Below are positions 44,503 through 53,742 of a stretch of DNA of 64,000 nucleotides, piece after piece. The stretch's first letter is position 1, and each line of letters begins with the position of its first letter. Below the pieces are notes generated by a model. It was given only the letters and a program-made list of their open reading frames with translations, searched no databases and had not been told where the DNA came from. This DNA comes from Lentibacillus daqui (lineage in GTDB: Bacteria > Bacillota > Bacilli > Bacillales > Amphibacillaceae), in assembly GCF_027186265.1 (NCBI RefSeq), contig NZ_CP114176.1, forward strand, positions 3,472,001 through 3,536,000. Direction: 5' to 3'. The translations under genes and the position numbers were made by a program.

Positions 44503-44542
44503 AAAAAACGGCTGACCCGTTAATCGGATCAGCCGTTTTTTT
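44503..44542. terminator. pbpG terminator (bidirectional)
   Basis: AAAACGGCTGA pairs with TCAGCCGTTTT around CCCGTTAATCGGA, with A6 before and T7 after; serves pbpG and may serve ywhD on the other strand. Confidence 0.85.
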
Positions 44543-44645
44543 GTCCTAGTAATACATGTGTAAGCCCATGTATATCATATTTTACAAATTTATCTTGTAA
44601 AGTACAACATATTCTGCAATTGTTCACGATTCATTCACAAATTGT

Positions 44646-45173
44646 TCACGATTTCGGAAGTGCCTGCTTCAATTCGTCGGCGGAATTATTCCACATGTCA
44701 CCGCCATTGAAATCAACAAGGAAGTCGCGTAACAGCTGTTTGGAATGTTCGTCCATATGATCAAGGATAATTTTTCCTTTTAAGGATTTTTCCATATGGG
44801 TAACATGTTCAGGCATGGATTTATAGGCGCGCTTTATCGAACGGTCAACCCTAATCTCACTGCCACAAACACCGGAAAAATATGGGCCGTTTTCTCCTTT
44901 ATCAACTGTAACCCAAACAATCCAGTACAATTTACCATTCGGAACGGCATCTTTATCCGGCAAAAATTTCACGCGACGTTCTACCTGGCTCCGTCCATGC
45001 ATGGCGCCCATATCGACAAATGCCCGATCTTCATTTGGATCGACAATCACCGGTGAAACATTTTCCAGACTAATTGAACCTGCACCAAAGCCCCTATCTC
45101 CATCAAGCGGATCATCTTTTATAATAGTGAATGGATTACTCTTCTTATTGTTGGAAGACTGTTCTGAACTCAT
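44646..45173 (-). CDS. ywhD: YwhD family protein
   Basis: A 175-residue soluble protein of unknown function (YwhD family of Bacillaceae). Recognisable segments: NPFTIIKDDPLDGDRGFGAG, LENVSPVIVDP, RVKFLPD and YWIVWVTVDKGENGPYF, ending in a helical region FLVDFNGGDMWNNS. ATG 45173 is preceded by AAGGAGG. Adjacent to pbpG as in B. subtilis, convergent. Confidence 0.85.
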   Translation of the reverse strand: MSSEQSSNNKKSNPFTIIKDDPLDGDRGFGAGSISLENVSPVIVDPNEDRAFVDMGAMHGRSQVERRVKFLPDKDAVPNGKLYWIVWVTVDKGENGPYFSGVCGSEIRVDRSIKRAYKSMPEHVTHMEKSLKGKIILDHMDEHSKQLLRDFLVDFNGGDMWNNSADELKQALPKS

Positions 45174-45295
45174 TCTTTGAACCTCCTTCATACTGATGGT
45201 ACCTATTGTAGCACAGGTAAAGCGAAACTTCATTCAGTGAGGGTTCCCTTGCTTCAATGAATTAGAAAAAACAGTTGAGGAAGAATTTTATAAGT

Positions 45296-46087
45296 TTAAA
45301 TCTCTCTATTTGTAAACAAGGACCTTGATTTTACTATGAAAACAACGGCCAAAATTGCAACAATACAGTTGAAACTCTCTACTATGAAAATGTTAAAATG
45401 GATTTTTTGATATAAAGTTGCAACAAAGTCAACCGCAGCATGAGCTAAAATCGCGTATAGCAGATATTTCATTTTCTGGCTTTTCACTCCATAGAGAACC
45501 AATAATGAAAACCCTAAGTGATGCGTAAAGGCGAATATTCTTTCCAAGCCAGTAAATAAATACACATAAGCAGGTGTGTTTACCAATTGTTCTTTTCCAG
45601 CCTGCAAGCCTTCAGCAACACTCCCGCTGTTTGTCTGGATGAGTGTATCTAAGGTTCCTGAATTGACCATATAGGCATTGATGATTAATGAAATACTTGC
45701 CAATCCTCCGATGAAAAACGCTTCAACACCACCATGTCCAATCCCATAAGCAATCCCATCTTTCCAGTCTCGATAATTTTTCAAAAAGTAACGAAATCCA
45801 ATGTATCGTCCCACTTCCTCAAATATCCCCGCAGCCAAACAGCCGTAAAGAGCGTAAAGGTAGGGATTTGTTAACCACTCCTGTGTGTATGGATTAACCC
45901 CGAACACATATTGATGCAGTAATTTCTCCAGGATTTGCGAAAACACAATAAAAACGAGCAGCCCGATCAGAATCGGCTTCCAGGAAATCCGGTATTTTCT
46001 TATAAAATAAATTGCACAAAACACTGGTACCCCAATTGCCAAAACCCCGCTGATCACCATAAATACAATGGATAAAGTACCCACCAA
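45296..46087 (-). CDS. YhfC family intramembrane protein (CPBP/PrsW-like)
   Basis: The 263-residue protein has about eight membrane helices and a candidate metal site: GIFEEVGRYIGFR, GIGHGGVEAFF, ERIFAFTHHLGFS and AILAHAAVDF, resembling CPBP/PrsW membrane proteases with EExxR and two His clusters. This is the YhfC pattern. Start is TTG 46087, 8 nt after AAGGGGG. It lies 30 bp from the DUF3784 gene upstream, probably one unit. Substrate unknown. Confidence 0.8.
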   Translation of the reverse strand: MVGTLSIVFMVISGVLAIGVPVFCAIYFIRKYRISWKPILIGLLVFIVFSQILEKLLHQYVFGVNPYTQEWLTNPYLYALYGCLAAGIFEEVGRYIGFRYFLKNYRDWKDGIAYGIGHGGVEAFFIGGLASISLIINAYMVNSGTLDTLIQTNSGSVAEGLQAGKEQLVNTPAYVYLFTGLERIFAFTHHLGFSLLVLYGVKSQKMKYLLYAILAHAAVDFVATLYQKIHFNIFIVESFNCIVAILAVVFIVKSRSLFTNREI

Positions 46088-46117
46088 TTGTTTATCCCCC
46101 TTATCCCTTTCAAATTT

Positions 46118-46411
46118 TTAATAACCCACCTGGTCCAAAATGATCGATATGAGAATCATAATGATTAATATAAACACCAGAATTCCAGATACTGCACCAA
46201 TGGAGCTAAACCAAATGACTAAGAATGATGTTATAATAGCGATAATACCAGTGACAATGAATAGAACCCCTATTCTGCGTGCTAGCTTCTCTCTATTCAC
46301 TGGTTCCCAAAAACCAGCAAAAAAGAAAAATGTTTTTTTAGACCGGACAACGTATCCAATCCATACGAAACATGCACCAATAATGATACCAATCAGTGAA
46401 TCCATGTCCAC
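46118..46411 (-). CDS. DUF3784-like small membrane protein
   Basis: A 97-residue protein with three hydrophobic helices (near 5-22, 46-66 and 71-92) and a cytosolic loop FAGFWEPVNREKLARRIG, which fits the DUF3784 family. GTG start with AAAGGATG upstream. Upstream partner of the YhfC-like gene; function unknown. Confidence 0.65.
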   Translation of the reverse strand: MDMDSLIGIIIGACFVWIGYVVRSKKTFFFFAGFWEPVNREKLARRIGVLFIVTGIIAIITSFLVIWFSSIGAVSGILVFILIIMILISIILDQVGY

Positions 46412-46677
46412 GTTTCACATCCTTTAATCCCGCAAAAGTCTTGTATGATTTCTCCCTACCAAGGTTTACGATAATCGTTTATAAATGTTTCATTTATTCA
46501 TAACAGATAGGTAAGGTTTTTGAGGTGACAAAAGATAATTTGGTCGATATGTCGGATCGAAAAATCGGCACGTTGCCTTGGGAGAAACCAGGGGAGAGAT
46601 GAGTGGGCTTTATCCTGACAAGGGCAGAATAGAGCTGGATGATTTGTATATTTGCTTACCTTAAAGAAAATCCGCCC

Positions 46678-47184
46678 TTATGCAGGCGGATTTTCTTTCA
46701 ATGAATCGATCAAAACCCAAGCTTCTTTAATTTCCTGTTCCGAATAATTTTGTTTGGGTTTAACCATGTAGACCTTCTCTACCACTTGTTTTCTCGGTAA
46801 ATCATCAAAATAAAGCATCGTTGCGACAAGTTCCAAAAACCGGGAACTTTTTGTTTTCAATTCTGCTACCTTATCAGCAAAATCAGGCATGTCCAGGGAA
46901 AACTGACGCAGGAATTCCTGACCATCCTTTGTGATTTGATAATTGTATTGATAATAATTACTTTTTTCCTCTTTCTCTTCTGAAACAAATCCCAAGTTTG
47001 TCAGCTCTTCTACTCTCAGAGACAGTTCCTCTGAATACGGTCCATAAAAATGAAACTGAAACTTTTCTGCAAACGGTACATGGTTTTTTTGTAAAATATA
47101 AATCATTTTCTGCAACTTTTTGCGGCCTGGTACCTCTTTTGCAATAGAAAAGAAGTGCATTAATTTGGCATGATCAGTTAACAT
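46678..47184 (-). CDS. ywgA: YwgA family protein
   Basis: A 168-residue soluble, helical, winged-helix-like protein: LTDHAKLMHFFSIAKEV, GRKKLQKMIYILQK, FHFYGPYSEELSLRVEEL, ending in KQNYSEQEIKEAWVLIDSL. It resembles YwgA, an uncharacterised gene adjacent to ywfO in Bacillus; the GRKKLQKMIYIL and YGPYS pattern recalls Panacea/SocA-type antitoxin folds. ATG 47184 follows GAGGGAG and overlaps the end of ywfO by 11 bp, so the two are translationally coupled. Confidence 0.75.
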   Translation of the reverse strand: MLTDHAKLMHFFSIAKEVPGRKKLQKMIYILQKNHVPFAEKFQFHFYGPYSEELSLRVEELTNLGFVSEEKEEKSNYYQYNYQITKDGQEFLRQFSLDMPDFADKVAELKTKSSRFLELVATMLYFDDLPRKQVVEKVYMVKPKQNYSEQEIKEAWVLIDSLKENPPA

Positions 47185-48484
47185 GTTGATTCGCTCCCTC
47201 ATGATACAAAAGTTCTAGTATCCGTTTTCTTTTATCATCATCCATTTCCGGAAGTACATCAGCTGGAAAATATAGCTTATGATCGGTACGTTTCTTCCCG
47301 GAAATGGACTCAACAATATCCGATTCGCGGGAAAGCTCGCGAAGTTCATGATTTGGCATCAGCAAGAAAATCGGCAGACGCTCTTCCTCCTCACCAGGCC
47401 GGTAAAAATCGTATGGCAAGTCTGACGATGAGTCAACCACCAGATAATATTCCGGATCGATTCCAGCTTCCTGAAACATTCGGTACAGCTCCATCCATTC
47501 TTTCATTTGCAGGTTTGGATTGAATTCCACATACTTAAACAGCCGCCGATTCATAAACCGTTCGCACAGGTCACGTAGAATCGCATCGTCTTCCTCCTGC
47601 CAAAGCTGGAAATAATAGAATACAATTGCTTCATCCAGTTTCAAGTATTCATCAAGATCGGGTTTTTCGTTAAAAAAAGAAATAAAATGCGTCGGCTTTA
47701 GCTTAAATTGATAGTTATTATCAAACAAATACTTCGCCCGATGCAAAATCTTTGATAGAATCACTTCAGCACTGCGGGTTACCGGGTGAAAGTATACCTG
47801 CCAATACATTTGATAACGGCTCATGATGTAGTCCTCCACCGCATGCATCCCACTCGACTTAATAACAACCTGATCGTCAAGCGGGCGCATCACTCTCAGA
47901 ATTCGCTCCATATCAAAATGGCCATAACTGACCCCAGTAAAATAAGCATCCCGCTGCAAATAATCCATCCGGTCGGCATCAATTTGACTGGAGATAAGAC
48001 TGACAACCAGCTTATCTTCATATGTTTTCGCAATCACGTCCGCAACCTTTTGGGAAAAACCCTGTTCCACCCGTTCTAAAATCGTATGTATTTGCGTATT
48101 ACCAAGGATAATTTTCTGGGTAAAATCTTCATGATCGAGTTTAAAGACTTTTTCAAAGGAATGGGAAAAAGGACCATGTCCCAAATCATGCAATAATGCG
48201 GCACAAAGGCACAACAAACGTTCATTATTGTTCCATTGCGGTTGATTCTGGAAGTTGAATATGATTCGGCGGACAATCTCATACACGCCCAATGAATGGT
48301 TAAAACGACTATGTTCAGCACCATGAAAAGTCAGGTTGCTCGTCCCCAGTTGTTTAATTCGCCGCAAACGTTGAAATTCCGGTGTTGCGATTAAATCCCA
48401 AATGACCCGATCATTCACATGAACATATCGATGCACAGGATCTTTAAATACTTTTTCCTCATCCAACTGTTCTTCTTTATACAT
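47174..48484 (-). CDS. ywfO: HD-domain phosphohydrolase YwfO
   Basis: A 436-residue HD-domain protein related to dNTP triphosphohydrolases. Metal-site motifs: HSRFNHSLGVYEIV, LLHDLGHGPFSHSFE and SSQIDADRMDYLQRD. Family N-terminus KVFKDPVHRYVHVND. Start ATG 48484; the frame continues upstream to 48700 without a good start and overlaps the lipL promoter region. Likely a nucleotide or (p)ppGpp-responsive phosphohydrolase in the cytosol; substrate inferred. Confidence 0.88.
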   Translation of the reverse strand: MYKEEQLDEEKVFKDPVHRYVHVNDRVIWDLIATPEFQRLRRIKQLGTSNLTFHGAEHSRFNHSLGVYEIVRRIIFNFQNQPQWNNNERLLCLCAALLHDLGHGPFSHSFEKVFKLDHEDFTQKIILGNTQIHTILERVEQGFSQKVADVIAKTYEDKLVVSLISSQIDADRMDYLQRDAYFTGVSYGHFDMERILRVMRPLDDQVVIKSSGMHAVEDYIMSRYQMYWQVYFHPVTRSAEVILSKILHRAKYLFDNNYQFKLKPTHFISFFNEKPDLDEYLKLDEAIVFYYFQLWQEEDDAILRDLCERFMNRRLFKYVEFNPNLQMKEWMELYRMFQEAGIDPEYYLVVDSSSDLPYDFYRPGEEEERLPIFLLMPNHELRELSRESDIVESISGKKRTDHKLYFPADVLPEMDDDKRKRILELLYHEGANQHVN

Positions 48485-48646
48485 TTCATTACACAACCCG
48501 TTTCTTTTCGATAGTTTTGTTATATTATATAATAGAAACCCGAAGTTAAAAAGAGGCTTTGGCAAATTCATTGTTGCCGGCGCATTGCTCATATTGAGGA
48601 AAACATGACAATGATGCAGTTTCCAAAGCACTGCAAGGAGTAAAAT

Positions 48647-49498
48647 ATGAAAAATTGGCAAGATATTATACGACATACAACATTTCGCTATGTGGATCAA
48701 TCAGAACAAGCATATATCGAACAGATACCCATTTCGGCCATGGCCTCGTTTGCCATTGATGATGCCCTGGCAACATCAGTCAGCGAGGGGAACTCACCAC
48801 CGACCCTCCGATTATGGGTACATCCGGAAACAATCGTGCTTGGTATTCCTGATGCCCGCCTCCCCTTTATTGAACAGGGAATTACGATGCTTCAGGAGCA
48901 GGGATATCAGGTAATTGTCCGTAATTCAGGCGGGCTTGCCGTTGCCCTTGATGCAGGCGTGTTAAATATCTCACTCGTCTTACCCGGGGTAAAACATATA
49001 TCAATTTACGACTGTTATGAGGCGATGGTCAGCTTTGTTCAATTCATGCTGCGGGATAAGACGGACGCAATTGAAGCTTACGAAATTGTTGGCTCCTATT
49101 GCCCCGGTGATTATGACTTAAGTATTGGTGGTCGCAAATTTGCCGGCATTTCCCAGCGTCGAATCAAAGATGGCGCGGCTATTCAAATTTATTTGGATGT
49201 AAACGGAGACAGCCATCACCGTGCCGCATTAATTCGCGACTTTTATGCGGTTAGCTTGCAGGGGGAAGAAGCAACGTTTGCCTATCCCGAGGTGAATCCC
49301 GAAACGATGGCCTCCCTGTCTGAACTGCTTCATGAGCAAATAACCGTAGCCGATATGAAACAACGAGTTTTTGCCGCCTTAAAAACATTAAGTGAGGAAA
49401 TCATTTGCACGGATTTCTCAGAGGATGAGCTGGCAACATTTTATACACGGCTCCGGCAAATGGAAAAACGAAATGAATTCATTTTAAGGATGAAATAA
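48647..49498 (+). CDS. lipL: Octanoyl-[GcvH]:protein N-octanoyltransferase LipL
   Basis: A 283-residue BPL/LPL-family enzyme transferring octanoyl groups from GcvH to E2 subunits in lipoate synthesis. RNSGGLAVALDAGVLNISLV forms the substrate-binding loop, and the catalytic Cys is in GSYCPGDYDLSIGGRKFAG near 151 with the conserved Lys following. It is adjacent and convergent to pta, matching the B. subtilis ywfL-pta order. ATG 48647 follows AAGGAG. Confidence 0.9.
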   Translation: MKNWQDIIRHTTFRYVDQSEQAYIEQIPISAMASFAIDDALATSVSEGNSPPTLRLWVHPETIVLGIPDARLPFIEQGITMLQEQGYQVIVRNSGGLAVALDAGVLNISLVLPGVKHISIYDCYEAMVSFVQFMLRDKTDAIEAYEIVGSYCPGDYDLSIGGRKFAGISQRRIKDGAAIQIYLDVNGDSHHRAALIRDFYAVSLQGEEATFAYPEVNPETMASLSELLHEQITVADMKQRVFAALKTLSEEIICTDFSEDELATFYTRLRQMEKRNEFILRMK

Positions 49499-49559
49499 TT
49501 CGAGCCACCAGACCTTCTATAGGAATGGTGGCTCTTACGCCTGCGGGATACCTGCAAGC

Positions 49560-49748
49560 GGTTGATATCACGCACGTTTGGGTTGATGATTCCAGTGTGC
49601 AGGTCGATATTTGGGATCGTTTGGTCGATATCACGCGTTATTGGGTCGATGCCCTGCAGCATATGGTTGATATCCACTGCACACTGGTCGATATTACATG
49701 TAACCCAGTTGATATCCGCGTGCTTTTGGTCGATTGCGCACCCGCTTT
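49560..49748. repeat. Nine-unit array with exact 21-bp spacing, GGTYGAT core
   Basis: GGTTGAT or GGTCGAT cores (one AGTTGAT) start at 49560, 49581, 49602, 49623, 49644, 49665, 49686, 49707 and 49728, every step exactly 21 bp. The core usually continues ATY; the other ~11 positions vary between units. It lies between the convergent ends of lipL and pta (gap 49499-49836) and nothing else is visible there. Confidence 0.9.
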
Positions 49749-49836
49749 AACTAATACTCTACGATTCCATATTTTCCCTACCAATTTGCGTGATACCCTG
49801 TACTATCCGATTAAGCCGCCCCGGAACACGGGCTGA

Positions 49837-50805
49837 TTACGATTGAGCGGCAGTGATAAGCGCAAGGTGATACACGTCATCGGCATTGCAGCCGCGGGAT
49901 AAGTCATTCACTGGTTGATTTAATCCTTGTAAAATCGGACCAACGGCTTGAAATCCACCGAGGCGTTGAGCAATTTTATACCCGATATTGCCTGCCTCAA
50001 GACTTGGGAAGATAAATACATTTGCCTTACCTTCCAGAACTGAATCTGGTGCTTTTTTCTTTGCTACACTTGGGACAAAGGCTGCATCAAATTGGAATTC
50101 CCCATCAATCACCAGGTCAGGATTCTTTTCCTTTGCCAGTTTGACTGCTTCTACGACCTTATTCGTCTCATCTGATTTGGCTGAACCCTTGGTAGAAAAA
50201 CTAAGCATAGCTACCCGTGGATCCACATCAAATAATTTGGCAGTTTCGCCACTCTCCACGGCAATTTCAGCTAAATCCTGACTGTCTGGAGCAATATTGA
50301 TCGCACAATCAGCAAATACATATTTTTCTTCACCGCGCACCATAATGAATACGCCCGACGTTTTCTTGATTCCTTCTTTTGTTTTAATAATCTGTAACGC
50401 CGGCCGGACTGTCTCCGCTGTTGCGTGTGCTGCCCCACTTACCAGCCCGTCTGCTTGATTCATGTAAACAAGCATAGTGCCAAAATAATTTTCATTCTGC
50501 AACAACTCACGAGCTTCCTCTGCAGTCGCTTTTCCTTTACGCCGTTCAACAAACGTTTCAACCATTAATTCAAATTCCGGAAATTCCGCCGGATCGACAA
50601 TTTTGCTTGCGGATACATCGACCCCAATTTCCTCCGCTTTATGCTTGATATTCGTCTTATTTCCAAGTAGCACAGGGGTTAAAATTCCTGCTGCTCCCAA
50701 TTTACCAGCAGCTTCCAATATTCGTTCATCCTGCCCCTCTGGAAAGACTATATGTTTATCCTGATTAATAATGGTGCTTTCAATTGTTTCAAAAAGGTTA
50801 CTCAC
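49837..50805 (-). CDS. pta: Phosphate acetyltransferase
   Basis: A 322-residue Pta interconverting acetyl-CoA and acetyl phosphate, the short single-domain type of Bacillus. Motifs: HIVFPEGQDERILEAAGKL, SGAAHATAETVRPALQI, FVFADCAINIAP-like KYVFADCAINIAPD, LSFSTKGSAKS and GPILQGLNQPVNDLSRGCNADD. Start is GTG 50805 behind AGGAAGGG. Divergent from hemQ. Confidence 0.97.
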   Translation of the reverse strand: MSNLFETIESTIINQDKHIVFPEGQDERILEAAGKLGAAGILTPVLLGNKTNIKHKAEEIGVDVSASKIVDPAEFPEFELMVETFVERRKGKATAEEARELLQNENYFGTMLVYMNQADGLVSGAAHATAETVRPALQIIKTKEGIKKTSGVFIMVRGEEKYVFADCAINIAPDSQDLAEIAVESGETAKLFDVDPRVAMLSFSTKGSAKSDETNKVVEAVKLAKEKNPDLVIDGEFQFDAAFVPSVAKKKAPDSVLEGKANVFIFPSLEAGNIGYKIAQRLGGFQAVGPILQGLNQPVNDLSRGCNADDVYHLALITAAQS

Positions 50806-51051
50806 ATCGAACCCTTCCTCTCAAATAAAATTCTTTCGTGATTGCTATCATCTGTCCAACCAACATCATAATGGATTCAGGATAATATGAAAAGAAATCC
50901 ACTACGATTAACCGGGTTTTTCACAAATCTGTTGAAAATGTTGATATAGCAGTTGATTTCGAAACCGTACTCCATGATTATCATTCCCCAATTGTGTTAT
51001 AGTAAAAACATGAGCAATGAAAATGGATGATATGTAAAGGAGCGATATATA

Positions 51052-51801
51052 ATGGTCGAAGCAGTTGAAACAGCGGACGGTTGGTATTCCTTGCATGATC
51101 TTAGAAGTATCGACTGGACTTCCTGGAAGATGGCATCAAGTGAGGAACGAGAAGCTGCCATTCATGAATTCGAACAATTACTAGCTAAATGGGAGGCAGT
51201 TGAAGAAGCTAAAAATGGCAGTCATGTACTTTACACAGTGATTGGTCAAAAGGCGGATCTCATGTTTATGTTTCTCCGTCCAACCATGGAAGAGTTGAAC
51301 GAATTGGAAACAGAATTTAATAAATCAAAGTTCGCTGAATATCTAAGGCCGTCTTATTCCTATGTATCTGTCGTTGAAATTTCCAAGTATTCCGCGCCAA
51401 AAGAAGGGCCAGCATTAGAAACTTATCCAAAAATCCAGGAACGGCTCAAACCAATTTTGCCAAAGTGGGAGCATATGTGTTTCTACCCAATGGACAAGCG
51501 CCGGCAAGGGGAAGACAATTGGTATGCGACAGAAAAGGATATCCGGGCAAAACTGCTATATGAACATAGTAAAACCGGCCGCAAATACAGTGGCAAGGTG
51601 AAACAAATCATTACTGGATCGTTTGGCTTTGATGACTGGGAGTGGGGCGTTACATTATTTGCCCATGATCCTATCCAGCTGAAGAAAATTGTTTATGAAA
51701 TGCGCTTTGATGAGGTCAGTGCCCGTTTCGGCGAATTTGGTGAATTCTTCGTCGGCAACCACCTGCCAAAAGAAAATATACCAGCATTTTTACACGTGTA
51801 A
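51052..51801 (+). CDS. hemQ: Coproheme decarboxylase HemQ
   Basis: The chlorite-dismutase-fold enzyme converts coproheme III to heme b in the Firmicute haem pathway. The 249 residues are the standard length. PMDKRRQGEDNWY carries the reactive Tyr and Lys near 145-150; YSGKVKQIITGSFGFDDWEWGVTLF is the haem-binding region with the proximal His expected in the YEHSKTG segment. It is divergent from pta as in B. subtilis (ywfI). Start follows AAGGAG. Confidence 0.95.
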   Translation: MVEAVETADGWYSLHDLRSIDWTSWKMASSEEREAAIHEFEQLLAKWEAVEEAKNGSHVLYTVIGQKADLMFMFLRPTMEELNELETEFNKSKFAEYLRPSYSYVSVVEISKYSAPKEGPALETYPKIQERLKPILPKWEHMCFYPMDKRRQGEDNWYATEKDIRAKLLYEHSKTGRKYSGKVKQIITGSFGFDDWEWGVTLFAHDPIQLKKIVYEMRFDEVSARFGEFGEFFVGNHLPKENIPAFLHV

Positions 51802-51811
51802 ACTGTTTATT

Positions 51812-51846
51812 AAAAGGCTTCCTGCCACTTTTCAGGAAGCCTTTTT
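51812..51846 (+). terminator. hemQ terminator
   Basis: AAAAGGCTTCCTG pairs with CAGGAAGCCTTTTT around an 8-nt loop, T-rich end. The remaining gap to gerQ (51847-52135) shows no gene; the sporulation promoter expected for gerQ was not placed. Confidence 0.85.
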
Positions 51847-52135
51847 GTCATTTAGAGTTACGTCTCTCTTTTATACCTCCAGCATAACGATTACTTAGTT
51901 GTTTTGTCATACCTGATATAAAAATTTCATACACATCATTAAAGAGCCTAGCATAAGGATATACAGAAATGGGGGTGTGCGTTTGACTATTTTCCATGCA
52001 TGTCAGTTTTTTTCATTGTGACCTAAAACGTGCTGTCCCATCGATAATTGAATAGTCAATGGAATGTGAGTCGAAACGATACCCTTTGTATTAACTCTAT
52101 AGTGTAGTTTAAATTATTAGGTGGAGGTTTTCTTT

Positions 52136-52717
52136 ATGAGTGAACAGCAAGATTATACCAACCCAATGTATCCTTACTACTACCCATACCAATCCTATTA
52201 TCCAGTATACGACTATCGAGCGCTATATCCACAACAACAATTTTCACGAGCTGAGCCGCAGGGTGGCCAGCAATTTCCACAAACAACACAACAATTCCCG
52301 CAATCAGACCAGCAATTTCCGCAAGCGCAGCAGCAATTCCCACAGTTCCCAACAGGCGCAGCGGGTGAACAAGGTGGTACAACCGGAACAACTGGCACAC
52401 CAGGCGAAACCGGGATGCTGCCACCACAGCAATCCTATATTGAAAACATATTACGACTGAACAAAGGAAAAGCCGTAACTGTTTATATGACGTTTGAAAG
52501 TGGTGAAAGTGGCGGTGGCGGTAGGGAGCAAGTATTCAAGGGAGTAATCGAGGCCGCTGGTCGGGACCATATTATCTTAAGCGATCCAGAAACAGGTATG
52601 CGCTATTTACTGTTAATGGTTTATTTGGACTACATCACATTTAGCGAAGAAATTAATTACGCTTATCCATTTGGCGGTGCAGCGGGCCCTGGTCTGGCAA
52701 CATATCCGCCGCGATAA
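52136..52717 (+). CDS. gerQ: Spore coat protein GerQ
   Basis: GerQ (YwdL) is a spore coat/cortex-boundary protein needed for CwlJ localisation and germination and is crosslinked by transglutaminase in B. subtilis. The 193-residue protein has a Tyr-rich N-terminus (NPMYPYYYPYQSYYP), a Gln-rich low-complexity part with QQFPQ repeats (about 34-74), a G/T segment, and the conserved C-terminal domain (YIENILRLNKGKAVTVYMTFE ... split YIENILRLNKGK, VFKGVIEAAGRDHIIL, YLLLMVYLDYITF). ATG 52136 is behind AGGTGGAGG. A GGGG insertion in the domain (ESGESGGGGREQ) is unusual. Confidence 0.93.
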   Translation: MSEQQDYTNPMYPYYYPYQSYYPVYDYRALYPQQQFSRAEPQGGQQFPQTTQQFPQSDQQFPQAQQQFPQFPTGAAGEQGGTTGTTGTPGETGMLPPQQSYIENILRLNKGKAVTVYMTFESGESGGGGREQVFKGVIEAAGRDHIILSDPETGMRYLLLMVYLDYITFSEEINYAYPFGGAAGPGLATYPPR

Positions 52718-52838
52718 AGGCTGCCTAAAAAAGTATGGGAGGTTCACTTTTAAGGGTGAATGCTCCCATACAATATCTTCCTTCTTAAACATTACCATTC
52801 CTGTGAAGATTGTGTTTGCCGAAAAGGAGCGTACATCT

Positions 52839-53090
52839 ATGCGACATCCATATGAAAAATTTATGAAGATGGAATTATTCGCCATTATCGGGGCGATTAT
52901 TGTCGGGATTATCGCTCTTATCAAAGGCTTTGTTTTAGTCGTCATCCTTGCCCTTTATATGGTGTCCTTTAGTATGTTTAGTGGCGCAATAGTGGAATGG
53001 AACACACGTCAAACACAACAAGCAGGTAAACATCTGTTGCAGGCGGCAATGTTATTTATTTTCACGACCTATATGATTTTCCATTTATAA
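52839..53090 (+). CDS. Small membrane protein, unknown
   Basis: An 83-residue protein starting MRHPYEKFMKMELFAII with three hydrophobic segments (near 11-30, 32-45 and 65-82) separated by a short polar loop (VEWNTRQTQQAGKH). ATG 52839 is 9 nt behind AAAGGAGC; longer frames upstream have no ribosome site. It follows gerQ by 120 bp. I do not recognise the family; many Bacillaceae have such YwdK/YwzB-sized proteins here. Confidence 0.6.
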   Translation: MRHPYEKFMKMELFAIIGAIIVGIIALIKGFVLVVILALYMVSFSMFSGAIVEWNTRQTQQAGKHLLQAAMLFIFTTYMIFHL

Positions 53091-53094
53091 AGGA

Positions 53095-53299
53095 TGTTCA
53101 AAAAGTCCGGTAAAAATGACGTGCCCCTTCAAAAGGGGTATGCCGACGTTGGGCGCAAAGCCCGTTTTTAGTCGGCCTTCCTTTGAAGAAGTTCGTTGGC
53201 TTGCTTTTCCGCTCCTCATGTATCTTCTATGTACACTCCGGTGCTCAAAGCTACGCCGCCTAGAACTTCTCGGTCCTTTTTATCCCTCCTTTTTGAACA
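53095..53299 (+). repeat. Structured repeat copy C with 11-bp perfect inverted ends
   Basis: TGTTCAAAAAG (53095-53105) is mirrored by CTTTTTGAACA (53289-53299). Inside: hairpin CCCC-TTCAAAA-GGGG (53124-53138), then the core GCCGAC (53142-53147), GTT, GGGC, loop GCAAA, GCCC, GTTTTTA, GTCGGC (53171-53176), then a second part with CGAAC/GTTCG-type pairing. It fills the gap between the small membrane gene and ywdK; 205 bp in all. MITE-like in form, but also a plausible structured RNA. Confidence 0.75.
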
Positions 53300-53322
53300 C
53301 ACATTTATAAAAAGTATATCCT

Positions 53323-53691
53323 TTACAAATATTTCATGACAGCATACCCTAGCAAAATCCAGCCGATTAAAAATGCTACACCACCGAGCGGGGTAATCAT
53401 GGCAAATGTTTTAATTCCGGATGTGGAATAAATATACAGGCTCCCCGAAAACAGGACAATCCCAATAAAGAACAGCCATCCAGCCCAAAGCATACCGCCA
53501 GTCTGAATTTTACTCATCAAAAGGCCGGTCACGAGCAAGGCCATGGTGTGAAACATTTCATAATGAACAGCCTTCTCCCATATACCCAGGGACTTTTCCG
53601 TAACTTTCCCCTCTAGCCCGTGCGCTCCAAAAGCACCTAAAGCCACTGCCAAAAAACCATTAAGCGCACCAAGCGCCAAAAATAATTTCAT
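53323..53691 (-). CDS. ywdK: DUF423 family membrane protein YwdK
   Basis: A 122-residue protein with four membrane helices. The family N-terminus ALGALNGFLAVALGAFGAHGL and HYEMFHTMALL, GWLFFIGIVLFSGSLY and ITPLGGVAFLIGWILL are all conserved DUF423 segments. Function unknown. Located near gerQ and ywdI as in B. subtilis. Confidence 0.93.
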   Translation of the reverse strand: MKLFLALGALNGFLAVALGAFGAHGLEGKVTEKSLGIWEKAVHYEMFHTMALLVTGLLMSKIQTGGMLWAGWLFFIGIVLFSGSLYIYSTSGIKTFAMITPLGGVAFLIGWILLGYAVMKYL

Positions 53692-53742
53692 CTCCGTTCA
53701 TCCCTTCATGAAAAATAGGTATCGAGTGAAATATGTGAAAAC

